64,000 nucleotides of DNA from Owenia fusiformis (taxonomy: Eukaryota > Annelida > Polychaeta > Sabellida > Oweniidae): positions 46,269,885-46,333,884 of the forward strand of contig CAIIXF020000001.1 in NCBI GenBank assembly GCA_903813345.2, given 5' to 3'. Within the stretch, counting starts at the first letter, position 1. Every line of letters begins with the position of its first letter. A model generated the notes under the pieces. That model was not told the origin of the DNA and made no database searches. It saw only the letters and a program-made list of their open reading frames with translations. Of this stretch, positions 53,201 to 58,382 are shown piece after piece. A program made the position numbers and the translations under genes.

Positions 53201-56200
53201 AGAAAACAATGAAGATTTGAACCTTGAGGGATTCAGCTTACAAAGTATTGCTGGATTAGTAAAGAAGTACCTTAGAGAGTTACCCAGCCCGGTGATACCT
53301 GTCATATTTTATGACAAGTTTATTCATGCTGCTAGTAAGTACAGATTCAATACAATGTTTCCACTCAACACACATTCTGTTCATGTCATAAACTATAACA
53401 TTTCCCAAATATTATGGTACACGATTTCCAGTATGGATTCATCTCAGGCGATATGTAAATAAAAGTCATTACTTTGAAAAAAAAATGTTGCTATTGCTTT
53501 TTCCAAATGAACTCTTGGGTTCACCGTCGTTTGAGAAAAGCAGTCACTAACCATGATTGTACCAAACTAAGCTTCATGATACGTTTTTCTGTATTGATCC
53601 ATTGACCCATATTGTTGTTAGCTCACCTTAATATGTTTGGCTTTACACTAAAATTCTGAACTATATGAAGCTATTTTTCATGCCAATTGAAATTTATTTA
53701 TTTTTATTTATTGATCCTTCTAGTTACTCATTGAGCATACTGTGGTGTATTTCTTTCTTTTATGCTACTGTTGCAATATCATCATCCCCTGTGTTGTCAG
53801 TCTGGGTGTCAGCATTTTGATGTCAGCATTTAACTTGGAGATGTTCAATTGAGTTTATTGACTGAGAATGGGAACACTCAAGATGTTTTCTTCGACTTAT
53901 ATTTCAATCGTGTTTTATTCAATCAATTTCCTTATTATGAAATGTCTAGACAATTCTTTTGTGGTTCAGTATTGTCTTTATAAACAGGCACATGTCAGTG
54001 TGTCTCTCTGCAGTAATGTTTATTGACCATGTACATATTTATGTTTACGATATAAATTTTTATGATGTCTCAATGTATATTGAGTACTTGATCAAGTAAT
54101 TGTTGTCACTTACCATGTACATATACATTTTTAGTATTTTGATTTGTCGAATGTTATGGTTATATGATACATTTTAGGACATTGTACTTGTGTTTTTATT
54201 TGTCTCATATTATGAATATATTTATTTCTCCCTAACCATGTTCATCATATATTTTACAATTTTGATATTTTTTATTCTCCAGGACTATCAGACCCCGAGC
54301 AGTGTAGAAAGTCCCTTGTTGATTTAGTCAGTCAACTACCGCCTCATCATCAGTCAACAATAGCTTACTTAATGGGACATTTCTGTCGTATTTGCCAGCA
54401 CCAGGAGACTATACGTCAACAGAAACCATTTACATTCTTGGCAGAGGTCTTCTGTCATATCCTTCTTCGACCTAGTTGGGAGAAAATCATGTAAGAACTG
54501 GTTTAAACTAGTTTTGTCTAGATAATTACTTTTTCACAGCTAGATCATGTAGACTACAGTCAATATGATTATTAGGGTGTATTGGATTATTTGGTATTTG
54601 GAAACATCTTAAATTCTCAGATTTCCAAGATGTTAAGTATTAAAGTATTAAATTCCCTGCAGTTCCTTGAGAAATACAAACATTTCCCTCAGAATAAAAT
54701 CTGAATAAAACTTCCAGTTCATAACCTTTGTATATTCTATATTGGTGCAATATTTTCAGAGAGATTGTGTACAACACAGAGCTGCATATTGCTATATTTG
54801 AACACCTTCTGCAAGGAGGAGACTGGGGAGAGAAACTGCCTGCACCAAGTAAGAACATAAAAAATAACATTATATGATATTGTTTACTTGTTTCTATAGC
54901 AACAGCTTTGATAATTAATAATGTAGGCAATATTGTTTACTTATATCTATAGCAACAAGTTTAATGCATTTGTATTCAATTCTCCTAAATAGAATACCCT
55001 GGTTATAAGTTTGAGTGCTAATTCTTATAATAAGGATACTCCCATTTTATAAAATTAGCAACTTTATTTTTGATTTGTTATATATGATAAGAGCCTGGTA
55101 ACATCAGACATTTTAGAGCTTACTCAAACATGGAAAAACATTTCAATTCAGCGGTGCCACCAAGACCACCTAAACCTAGACCACTGGACCATGCCCCCTC
55201 ACCTGTGCCAGCTACTACCAGTAGTGCTGCTTCACTCAGTGAAGCAGATTGGTATTGGGGAAATATATCCAGAGAGGAAGTGAATGATAAGCTTCGAGAT
55301 ATGCCCGATGGAACTTTTCTCGTGAGAGATGCATCAACAAAAGCTCATGGGGATTACACCTTGACTTTAAGGTAGGTGATCATAATTTACGATTTTTATT
55401 TTCATTCTCATAAGAAGCAGTCTACTAATATAGAAGAGCATCTTTTTAGCAAATGAAAACTTCCTCTGATGAGTAATCTTTGTAATCATAAATTTGATAT
55501 GGATATCCCTCCTTTAAAATATTTCAATGCGCTTTTATAACTTGTAATGTCACATTCCATATTTTGTATCATTTACAAACATGTTAAACAATTTTTAATG
55601 GAATATAAAACATATATTGTTCTCCAGGATTATTGCTTAAAGGTTATTGAAAATAATTCTAATGCAAACATTATGTTCTTTACAGGAAAGGAGGGAGCAA
55701 CAAGCTGATAAAAATATTCCACGCGAATCAACGGTATGGTTTCGTAGAGCCCTATGAATTCAAATCAGTCGTAGATTTGATTAATCACTATAGGTCCAAC
55801 TCGTTGGCCCAATATAACAAGACACTAGATGTCACTCTGCAACATCCGATTTCACGATTTGATAAGGTAAGTCATTAGAAGATTACGTTTGTTTTTTAAG
55901 TGTGTTTCAAAGTATATTTTAGTTCAATTTGAATAATCAATGTTTTTGCTCATTTAAGATCATTCTCAAACTGGGAGCATTCACTGTATATAAGCAATTT
56001 GATTCCTTTTTGGCACATTTTAGATAGTAGTCTAGAGCCCATTGAAATATTTACAATTAGCAGACATTTGTAACATCAGTTTATTGTTTCTGTTTTTTTT
56101 GGTCCGTGTACAATTATGAATTGAAATTAAACAGAATATACCCTGAAATGGGATGTCTCTGATTAATGTAATGTTTTTAATGTTTCTATGTTTTTTCTAA

Positions 56201-58382
56201 AAACAATATATTTGAATTTTAAAAAGATAGTTCTATTTTCAGGGTGATGAAGTCAATCCAGAGAGTATAGAGGATATGTTTAAAAATATACTTGACATTA
56301 ATGAAAGCTACCTAGAAAAAACTCATCAGTATGATAAACATTTTGAACGGCATTCAAAAACAACTCAAGAGCTTCAGTTGAAACACCAAGCTCTGGATGC
56401 CTTCAAGGAAACTGTCTCCGTGTTCCAAGATCAGATGAACTTACACGAACAATTCCAAAAAGAGGCTGCGCCTAATGAAATACAAAAGTAAGAATTTTCG
56501 AAATTGTTCATTAATCTTATAAGATGTCAAAAAAGATATTAGGAAACTATTATACAATATGGTATCTAATTTGACACATGAAAACACATGATAATGTAAG
56601 AACATTTGATTCCACAATATCTAAAATATTTGGCCATTTTCTTTCCCCCAAGACTTCATGGTAAATGAACCATTAAATTCACCAGGTGTCATAGTAACAA
56701 AAATATGCAATGAAGGTTAATGCATTAATTAAGTTTTAATGTTCTTTATCATAATAAGTTTTATACAAAATTATATTTAAAGAAAAATACTCATATTAAA
56801 TATGGAATTGTTTATCCTCATTAAATGTAATATTCCTATTGTTTCAGATTACAGGATAATTTTCTGTTACTACAAACGCGGCTTAATGATATCATAGAGA
56901 GTAAAAAGCGACTTGAAATTGATTTAAAAAACGAGACAACAGAAATACGTATGCTGATTGCAGAGATGAACAGCTTAAAACCTGAAATTAAAAGACTACA
57001 TAAAAAACGAGAGCAATACAGAAAGTAAGCAAATAAGATTTTTTGATTTTGCAAAAATTACTAAATAACAATCTTCAAATTGTTTTATTTTATAAATGAT
57101 TGTTGAATGATTTTAACTGTTTACTCAATTAGCTGAACATGTTGGAAAGAAGCCGACAGTAATTATTTTTAGAATTCTATCCCAGGCACCAAACTCAGTT
57201 TTTCGATTGCATACTATTGACAAGATTACATGGCATTTTCCATGCAGATGCATATAATTATGCTGATTTGTTCTAATCATTCAGTATAGGTATGGTTCAA
57301 ACATGGGAATTTCTGCTTGATAGAATCCCCATTGTTTAAATGAGAATGACATTAGTAGACATGTTAACAATTCTATTTTCAGATGGCTTATTGACAATGG
57401 TGTTAGGTCTAGTGAGATAGATAAACACCTTGAGGAGAATTACAATGAGGGGGAGAGGAACCTTGTGTCCACCCCCCAGACCACCCTTGAACGCCTCCCC
57501 CACTACGACCAGAGCACATGGCTAGTAGAATGCGGGCGAGAAGATGCAATAAAGTTACTCACTCGGAAACCAAACGGAACATTTTTAATACGCAAAAGTA
57601 AAACTCAACGTGGCTGCTTTGCGCTGTCTATTGTGTAAGTATTTACATTGTCAAACAGTCCTAAATGAACCCTTTGAAATGAAAAAAATAAACCTATTAA
57701 TCGAATAATATTAAAAATGTAGTTCTTAGTGTTTAAAATTGCACTAAACACTGTAAATACCCCAAAATGATAAAGATAACTCAAAATCCTTCCCTCAAAA
57801 ATATGCCATTTTTTAGAATCACGTCAATTCGTCGCCATAGTCTTACATTATACATTATTGTATTGGCACTCATCAGATAACACTGATATAAATAAACATA
57901 ATTTTTGTTATTGGTATTATATATTTATTTCTTCATTAAACATACATTTTTTTCGTAATACGTCTAGACTTATTTTGACTACACAATTAGAATAACATTT
58001 TTAGATATGAAGGCCTGTTACCACGGCAGAGATAGATATGCATAGATGATAGACTATATTTAAATATTACATGGTTACATTTCAATGTTTATAATTGTAG
58101 TGTTAATTAAAATTGAATAAAACTAACACTAAAATAAAATTAAAATAATTTTTTTATTTATATATTTTCAGGCATCAAGGTGGTGAAATAGGGAATTGTA
58201 TTATAAAGAAAACAGAGACTGGGTTTGGATTTACTGAGCCATACTGCATTCACGAAACACTTCTAGACTTAGTGGTTCACTACCAACAGGTGTCACTAGC
58301 TGAACATAATGACCAGTTAGATGTAACATTAGCATATCCAGTATTGGCATCTCAGGAGGTTGTATATGCTCGAATGAATTAA
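2218..58382 (+). CDS. PIK3R1: PI3K class IA regulatory subunit (p85 family), 18 exons, 5' partial, with N-terminal C1-SAM-C1
   Basis: Regulatory (adaptor) subunit of class IA phosphoinositide 3-kinase. In this family the two SH2 domains bind phosphotyrosine on receptors and adaptors, and the iSH2 coiled coil binds and restrains the p110 catalytic subunit. Eighteen exons join in phase to 875 residues plus a stop: 2218-2280, 11501-11548, 11895-12004, 34656-34790, 41645-41722, 48305-48347, 50855-50971, 51713-51811, 52625-52813, 53203-53334, 54283-54490, 54760-54848, 55119-55371, 55686-55866, 56243-56487, 56848-57024, 57383-57634, 58172-58382. Domains, numbered from the first full codon: C1 5-55, SAM about 74-141, C1 166-215, RhoGAP/BH about 233-437, proline-rich 450-458, nSH2 from 481, iSH2 about 582-722, cSH2 from 768. 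It corresponds to vertebrate PIK3R1/2/3 jointly; the symbol is a convenience. The first visible exon begins mid-codon, so the start and any SH3 domain lie upstream. Confidence 0.95.
2883..3599. repeat. Foldback element, ~0.7 kb, arms ~300 bp
   Basis: The left arm starts AAAGGCGGAGGGAAATTAG and the right arm ends CTAATTTCCCTCCTACTTT. Matching inverted blocks run almost to the centre near 3240, for example TTTTCAACCCCTTCCACCC against GGGTGGAAGGGG-type sequence near 3380, and ATGCATTACCTCCAGG against CCTGGAGGTAATGCAT. I saw no clear target-site duplication and no coding capacity. Confidence 0.75.
3600..6417. other. Intron 1 sequence without recognised features
   Basis: AT-rich intronic DNA. It contains a (GAT)n microsatellite near 6087-6128 and a short tandem duplication of ATACTAAAGCAAGAAAGAA near 6370-6418. 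Nothing else was identified. Confidence 0.4.
6087..6128. repeat. (ATG)n / (GAT)n microsatellite
   Basis: Interrupted GATGAT trinucleotide run, inside intron 1. Confidence 0.7.
6418..7120 (+). mobile_element. TGGTGACAT-family element, copy B, 5'-truncated, with ~120-bp internal tandem repeats
   Basis: About five diverged tandem units, each containing TTGCTTCAAATTGACCAATT, TTTCAAAATCATCTACAAGT, TTCAAATCTGACTTTAGATT and CTTCTCAAGGTCAAAAA blocks. It ends GGTGGTGACATTTTGTCATG, the family tail. The head of the family is missing. The open frame that covers part of it is repeat translation, not a gene. Confidence 0.65.
8013..8278. mobile_element. Small element with TTTATTCCATAAT ends and 52-bp tandem repeat
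   Basis: Starts TTTATTCCATAATATTAC and ends GTATTATGGAATAAA, an imperfect inverted terminal repeat. Inside (about 8057-8180) a unit of about 52 bp is repeated, with AATCGTATTG, CATGAAAAAA and GTCCCCGGGAAAA blocks. Confidence 0.5.
9941..10490 (+). mobile_element. TGGTGACAT-family element, copy C, full head and tail with internal tandem repeats
   Basis: Head TTTTATGTCACCACC with inverse GGTGGTGACATATTG-type arm, then GTCGGCGTCTGTAACAAA. Three to four diverged ~120-bp units follow, with the same TCAAAATCATCTACAAG and AAGGTCAAAAAGG blocks as copy B. The tail is GGTGGTGACATTTTGTCATG. This copy shows that the short copies and the tandem-repeat copies belong to one family. Confidence 0.7.
10955..11315. 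mobile_element. hAT-type MITE, 361 bp, with 8-bp target duplication
   Basis: Ends TAGAGATGTCACGGA and TCCGTGACACCTCTA form a 15-bp imperfect inverted repeat. It is flanked on both sides by ATATTTTC (10947-10954 and 11316-11323), an 8-bp direct duplication as expected for hAT transposition. The interior has GGTTCGGTACGG and GGTTCCGGAACC-like motifs and no transposase. It lies 186 bp before the second C1-1 exon. Confidence 0.85.
11501..11548 (+). CDS. PIK3R1: p85 exon b: middle of first C1 domain
   Basis: A 48-base exon, phase 1 in and out, flanked by GTATTTCCAG and GTAAAG. It encodes [15 protein letters not shown], the central C1 segment with the conserved Trp-Gly and the third zinc-binding Cys. 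The spacing from the second to third Cys of the finger is 13 residues, as in canonical C1 domains. C1 position 27, usually Gln, is Val here. Confidence 0.88.
11895..12004 (+). CDS. PIK3R1: p85 exon c: end of first C1 domain and Ser-rich linker
   Basis: Exon between TTTACTCCAG and GTAAGA, entering in phase 1 and leaving in phase 0. It completes the C1 pattern C-X2-C-X4-H-X2-C with [10 protein letters not shown], and the last zinc Cys follows eight residues later (seven is usual). A short Ser/Lys-rich linker ends in ...LDTSK, after which the SAM exon joins in phase. Confidence 0.9.
12041..12470. repeat. Dispersed repeat with CACTAAATGAAGTTCGAGGG head
   Basis: Contains TCAGTCCGTTTGTCTGTTCG, repeated GATAACTCAAATAC and TTCAAATTTTATATGCTGAT motifs, and TTTTCAAGATGGC(A/T)GC. 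A diverged relative of its central part (CAAAATGGCTGC, TAACTTAAATACC, GACCTCTGCTCAAGAACAAA) lies near 7690-7850. Non-coding repeat of unknown class inside intron 3. Confidence 0.5.
14640..15123. repeat. Foldback nested inside the 14-16.4 kb element
   Basis: CAATGACCATGGTCAGATTG and GACCCTAGACATGATGAAAT near 14651-14690 recur inverted near 15075-15115. CAGCCCTCTGAAA near 14700 matches TTTCAGAGGGCTG near 15048. AGAAAATGTGCCTAATATAT near 14782 matches the inverse near 14960. The centre is about 14880. Confidence 0.7.
15744..15765. repeat. Poly-G tract
   Basis: A run of about twelve G followed by GCGC inside the transposon interior. Low complexity. Confidence 0.7.
17774..17892. repeat. Short perfect-style hairpin element
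   Basis: GGGCAAATTAGTGAAA and TTGGACC on the left pair with GGTCCAAG and TTTCACTATATTGCCC on the right. Flanking AAAGTCATTTC pairs with GAAATGACATACC. The centre is GGGTAAGGCCC. Confidence 0.6.
18377..22983. mobile_element. 4.6 kb near-palindromic foldback element with 1.46 kb arms
   Basis: Left arm 18377-19840 begins AGTATAGTAGGAACAAGGGG; right arm 21530-22983 is its inverse, ending CCCCTTGTTCCTACTATACT. The arms differ at only scattered positions, so the palindrome is young or kept identical. Each arm contains a tandem duplication (period about 373 bp, units starting near 18551 and 18924) and a 62-codon open frame present in both arms. The centre (19841-21529) is a minisatellite. I found no target-site duplication and no recognisable transposase. 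It sits in intron 3 of p85. Confidence 0.85.
19841..21529. repeat. CCCAGAAGCTATAC minisatellite at the centre of the palindrome
   Basis: Dozens of units of about 22-26 bp of the form GGCCCCCAGAAGCTATACNN, in one orientation to about 21100 and in the inverted orientation (GTATAGCTTCTGGGGGCC) from there to 21529. A higher-order unit of about 232 bp is visible: the block at about 20040-20200 recurs nearly unchanged at about 20272-20432. Open frames here (Gly-Pro-Gln-Lys-Leu-Tyr repeats) are translations of the repeat. Confidence 0.85.
22984..33080. other. Intron 3 sequence without recognised genes
   Basis: About 10 kb of AT-rich intronic DNA. Only a short repeat fragment near 30290-30345 (GAGCCAGGGGCGGGGAGGGG, then GGTGTGATCGCAAC) was recognised. 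It shares its GAGCCAGGGG/GGGGGTGCGA style with the sequence near 61868. The longest open frames look random in composition. Confidence 0.4.
33081..33220 (+). mobile_element. TGGTGACAT-family MITE, copy D
   Basis: Contains GAAATGGTGACATTGTTATA, GTCTCCAACATTTTTGTGG, a duplicated TCTGTAACAAATG block and the tail GTGACATTTTGCATGTTAAT. A poly-C tract follows at about 33233-33246. Confidence 0.6.
33431..33566 (+). mobile_element. TGGTGACAT-family MITE, copy E
   Basis: Head TTTTTATGTCATC, then GTGACATATTGTTGTGGTCT, and tail GCATGTTAATGCCTTG. It lies 0.2 kb from copy D in the same orientation. Confidence 0.6.
34352..34393 (+). mobile_element. TGGTGACAT-family MITE, copy F (tail only)
   Basis: ACAAATGGCAGGTGGTGACA followed by TTTTGCATGTTGGTGCCTCA. 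Only the 3' end of the family is present, 260 bp before the SAM exon. Confidence 0.5.
34656..34790 (+). CDS. PIK3R1: p85 exon d: N-terminal two thirds of SAM domain
   Basis: A 45-codon exon, phase 0 on both sides, between GTTTTTTCAG and GTAAGG. It encodes a SAM domain start: W-S-V-x-x-V-x-x-W, then a Tyr-Ser-His-Val-Phe segment, Ile-Thr-Gly and a [10 protein letters not shown] helix. This matches the SAM family pattern of Trp, paired helices, I-x-G, then LL-x-L. SAM domains commonly mediate homo- or hetero-oligomerisation. It lies 22.6 kb from the preceding exon. Confidence 0.9.
35350..35549. mobile_element. 200-bp MITE with ~55-bp terminal inverted repeats
   Basis: Starts CATAGACTTAGCTTGTATTC and ends GAATACAAGCTAAGTCTATG. 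The pairing continues inward (CGCGAATGCA; CTACCGGATTAAC against GTTAATCCGATAG). No clear target duplication and no coding content. Intron 4. Confidence 0.8.
39050..39893 (+). pseudogene. Non-LTR retrotransposon 3' fragment (end of reverse transcriptase ORF)
   Basis: An open stretch from 39200 to 39622 (140 codons) carries the usual end of a non-LTR RT protein: [13 protein letters not shown], an [13 protein letters not shown] helix, a P-P-Y-I segment, A-T-R-A, then [11 protein letters not shown] and a final F-K-K-A-Y-K. Just upstream, K-Y-P-G-V-S-L resembles the K-Y-L-G-V motif that precedes it in intact elements, but the frame is broken by stops and deletions. The 3' end has TTTTCAAATCAAATCAAATC, a short tandem tail typical of such elements. 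The clade (CR1/L2/Jockey-like) is not resolved. Confidence 0.8.
40361..40463 (+). mobile_element. TGGTGACAT-family MITE, copy G, diverged
   Basis: CAAGTGGTGAAATATTGTTA, then GTTTCCAACTTTTTTCTGG and GTGTCTGTTACTAATGGCAT. The tail is lost. Confidence 0.45.
41128..41262 (+). mobile_element. TGGTGACAT-family MITE, copy H
   Basis: ATGTCACCACCAGAAATGGT with the head hairpin, ATAGTCTCCAG, GTCGGCGTTTGTAACAAATG, GGTGGTGACATTTTACAAG and TTAATGCCTTG. Head and tail are both complete, with no internal tandem repeat, so it shows the short form of the family. It ends about 380 bp before the second SAM exon. Confidence 0.65.
41645..41722 (+). CDS. PIK3R1: p85 exon e: C-terminal helix of SAM domain
   Basis: A 26-codon phase 0 exon between TATTTCAG and GTGAGT. 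It encodes the end of the SAM fold: an acidic D-M-E-I-H turn, then the final helix with Arg-Lys-Ala-Ile-Met-Leu and Val-Asp-Glu-Leu-Ser-Lys. The split inside the domain after the LxLxxxxL helix joins cleanly to the previous exon. Confidence 0.88.
41723..45790. other. Intron 5 sequence, left part
   Basis: No gene recognised. A (CTTTCA)n microsatellite lies at about 45163-45186. GGTGTCACGGTC near 45040 with GGTTTGGATCGG and GGGACGGGACGGGAC resembles the end of a hAT-type MITE, but no matching right end was found. TAGACATTTTGGCAGGCCTG near 44622 recurs inverted as GCAGGCCAAAATGTC near 45667, perhaps the ends of a larger decayed element. Confidence 0.4.
45796..47061. mobile_element. 1.27 kb CAG...CTG element with 20-bp internal tandem repeat
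   Basis: Starts CAGGGCCGTAGGGAGAGGGG and ends CCTGGCTACGCCACTG. The inverse of the right end (CAGTGGCGTAGCCAGG, then AGGAGGGGGTTC) matches the left end imperfectly. CCTTA directly flanks both ends (45791-45795 and 47062-47066). The right part is a tandem array. No coding capacity was recognised. Confidence 0.65.
46600..47015. repeat. 20-bp minisatellite AAATTTAAGCAAATTTGGCA
   Basis: About ten good copies from roughly 46800 to 47010, grading into diverged copies further left (GGCAAAATTT and AATTTGGCAA spaced by about 20 bp). It lies inside the CAG...CTG element and is AT-rich with a regular two-turn period. Confidence 0.8.
47067..48304. other. Intron 5 sequence, right part, no features recognised
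   Basis: AT-rich intronic DNA up to the linker exon. Nothing supported. Confidence 0.4.
48305..48347 (+). CDS. PIK3R1: p85 exon f: short linker between SAM and second C1
   Basis: A 43-base exon (phase 0 in, phase 1 out) encoding [14 protein letters not shown], followed by GTAAGG. The acceptor is a tandem NAGNAG (TTTTCAGCAG), so the second AG could be used and would remove one Gln without a frameshift. No domain is visible. It is supported by phase agreement with both neighbours and by good splice sites. Confidence 0.75.
50028..50155. repeat. ~28-bp tandem repeat (GTAAAACCTATTTAAAG)
   Basis: Five copies of a unit containing GTAAAACCTATTTAAAGT, with substitutions, inside intron 6. Confidence 0.75.
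50531..50693. repeat. 163-bp hairpin element with GCCCTTCGGGC centre
   Basis: GAGTGAAATAATAAAACAAA on the left pairs with the inverse of ...TTGTATTGTATTCACTC on the right. AATACCCGTATATATTTCTG pairs with CAGAAATATATACAGGTATT, and GATGTATTCCA pairs with TGGAATACACC. The centre is TTGCCCTTCGGGCTG. It could form a long stem. It lies 160 bp before the second C1 exon. Confidence 0.75.
50698..50854. repeat. 108-bp direct repeat ending at the exon g splice acceptor
   Basis: ATATGAAATTGTGTATTCAA followed by TCATTACATGTATGATATT at about 50698 recurs at about 50806, where the copy continues GTGTATTCCAG into the exon. The polypyrimidine-poor acceptor of the C1-2 exon therefore lies inside the repeat. 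Confidence 0.7.
50855..50971 (+). CDS. PIK3R1: p85 exon g: first half of second C1 domain
   Basis: Phase 1 exon between GTGTATTCCAG and GTATGT. It encodes His (residue 166), 12 residues, C-H-L-C, then 13 residues to the next Cys, an exact C1 spacing. C1 position 27 is Gln and position 28 Gly, as in canonical C1 domains. Position 11, usually Pro, is Leu. The 3' splice site lies at the end of a local 108-bp direct repeat. Confidence 0.9.
51713..51811 (+). CDS. PIK3R1: p85 exon h: second half of second C1 domain
   Basis: Phase 1 exon between GATGATTTCAG and GTAAGT. It supplies the remaining zinc ligands, [10 protein letters not shown] and the terminal Cys after seven residues, giving H-X12-C-X2-C-X13-C-X2-C-X4-H-X2-C-X7-C over residues 166-215. 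A basic linker (Arg-Glu-Lys ... Lys-Leu-Arg-Arg-Asp-Ser) leads into the BH domain; RRDS resembles a basophilic kinase site. Confidence 0.92.
51969..52112. repeat. 144-bp hairpin with GAGCGAGCGTAGCGAG centre
   Basis: GGATATCCTATGATTTATGA pairs with CGAGTAAATCATAGGATGTT. GTGATATGATTTTTATCCAC and GAATGGATATGATATCTGCA pair with GTAGATATCAATATCCATG and GTGGATTAAAATCATATCAC. It is built like the hairpin at 50.5 kb but differs in sequence. Intron 8. Confidence 0.75.
52114..52397. mobile_element. 284-bp element with TTTTATTCCATAGTTA ends
   Basis: TTTTATTCCATAGTTA at the left and TAACTATGGAATAAAA at the right form a perfect 16-bp inverted repeat. The interior holds a CATACGACGTCGTATG palindrome. It abuts the preceding hairpin. 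The ends resemble those of the element at 8013-8278. Confidence 0.6.
52625..52813 (+). CDS. PIK3R1: p85 exon i: N-terminal part of RhoGAP/BH domain
   Basis: Phase 1 exon between ATTTCCAG and GTATGG. It encodes the RhoGAP opening ([10 protein letters not shown]..., then a [10 protein letters not shown] helix ending in E-R-G). The loop that carries the arginine finger in active GAPs reads F-N-A-Y-K-A-T, so Lys 276 occupies the position of the p85 Tyr-Arg. A helix with Leu-Lys-Ser-Leu-Phe follows. Confidence 0.92.
53203..53334 (+). CDS. PIK3R1: p85 exon j: RhoGAP/BH domain, central part
   Basis: Phase 1 exon between TTGCATTACAG and GTAAGT. It contains the RhoGAP signature [14 protein letters not shown], very close to the vertebrate p85 segment with L-P-N-P-V-I-P, followed by a Tyr-Asp-Lys-Phe helix. 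The Lys and Arg in KKYLRELP are the residues that contact the GTPase in RhoGAP proteins. Confidence 0.94.
54283..54490 (+). CDS. PIK3R1: p85 exon k: RhoGAP/BH domain, C-terminal helices
   Basis: Exon between TTATTCTCCAG and GTAAGA, entering in phase 1 and leaving in phase 2. It encodes an L-x-x-L-V-S-Q-L-P-x-H-H helix pair, Y-L-M-G-H-F-C-R-I, and the late RhoGAP segment [14 protein letters not shown], where family members have an N-L/S-x-x-F-x-P-x-L stretch. The Asn usual at the start of that stretch is absent. Confidence 0.9.
54760..54848 (+). CDS. PIK3R1: p85 exon l: end of RhoGAP/BH domain
   Basis: Exon between ATATTTTCAG and GTAAGA, phase 2 in and phase 1 out. It encodes the final BH helix and the D-W-G-E-K-L-P-A-P tail. 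This aligns with the vertebrate p85 W-N-E-R-Q-P-A-P that leads into its second proline-rich motif, so the domain order at this junction is the p85 one. Confidence 0.88.
55119..55371 (+). CDS. PIK3R1: p85 exon m: proline-rich linker and first half of nSH2
   Basis: Entered in phase 1 and left in phase 2 (donor GTAGGT). The acceptor is a tandem ATTTTAGAG: only the second AG keeps the frame, and the first would shift it by two bases. It encodes the proline-rich [10 protein letters not shown], a plausible SH3 ligand conserved at this place in p85, then the nSH2 start [11 protein letters not shown] and the phosphotyrosine pocket strand GTFLVRD with the essential Arg at residue 506. Confidence 0.95.
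55686..55866 (+). CDS. PIK3R1: p85 exon n: second half of nSH2
   Basis: Phase 2 in, phase 0 out, between TTCTTTACAG and GTAAGT. It encodes [29 protein letters not shown] and SLAQYN, nearly identical in order and spacing to vertebrate p85 nSH2. This is the exon that fixes the identity of the gene most firmly. Confidence 0.97.
56243..56487 (+). CDS. PIK3R1: p85 exon o: iSH2 coiled coil, first helix
   Basis: Phase 0 in, phase 2 out, between TCTATTTTCAG and GTAAGA. It encodes about 82 residues of charged, heptad-like helix without prolines until near its end: residues of the type [18 protein letters not shown] and [12 protein letters not shown]. In p85 this helix binds the adaptor-binding domain of p110. 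Confidence 0.94.
56848..57024 (+). CDS. PIK3R1: p85 exon p: iSH2 coiled coil, second helix
   Basis: Phase 2 on both sides, between ATTGTTTCAG and GTAAGC. It continues the antiparallel coiled coil ([17 protein letters not shown], then [19 protein letters not shown]). The segment [11 protein letters not shown]-x-R-E-Q-Y corresponds to vertebrate p85 S-I-K-P-D-L-x-Q-L-R-K-x-R-D-Q-Y and ends the iSH2 region. Confidence 0.95.
57383..57634 (+). CDS. PIK3R1: p85 exon q: iSH2-cSH2 linker and first half of cSH2
   Basis: Phase 2 on both sides, between TCTATTTTCAG and GTAAGT. After a Trp-Leu (p85 W-L) and an acidic linker it encodes the cSH2 start [11 protein letters not shown] and the pocket strand NGTFLIRKS with the essential Arg at residue 792. 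Vertebrate p85 has Glu where this protein has Lys after that Arg. Confidence 0.95.
58172..58382 (+). CDS. PIK3R1: p85 exon r: end of cSH2 and C-terminus
   Basis: Terminal coding exon, entered in phase 2 after ATATTTTCAG. It encodes the Y-G-F-type segment [26 protein letters not shown] and LDVTLAYPV. The last matches the vertebrate p85 L-N-V-T-L-A-Y-P-V near its C-terminus. The protein ends in ...VYARMN with a TAA at 58380-58382. Confidence 0.96.
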
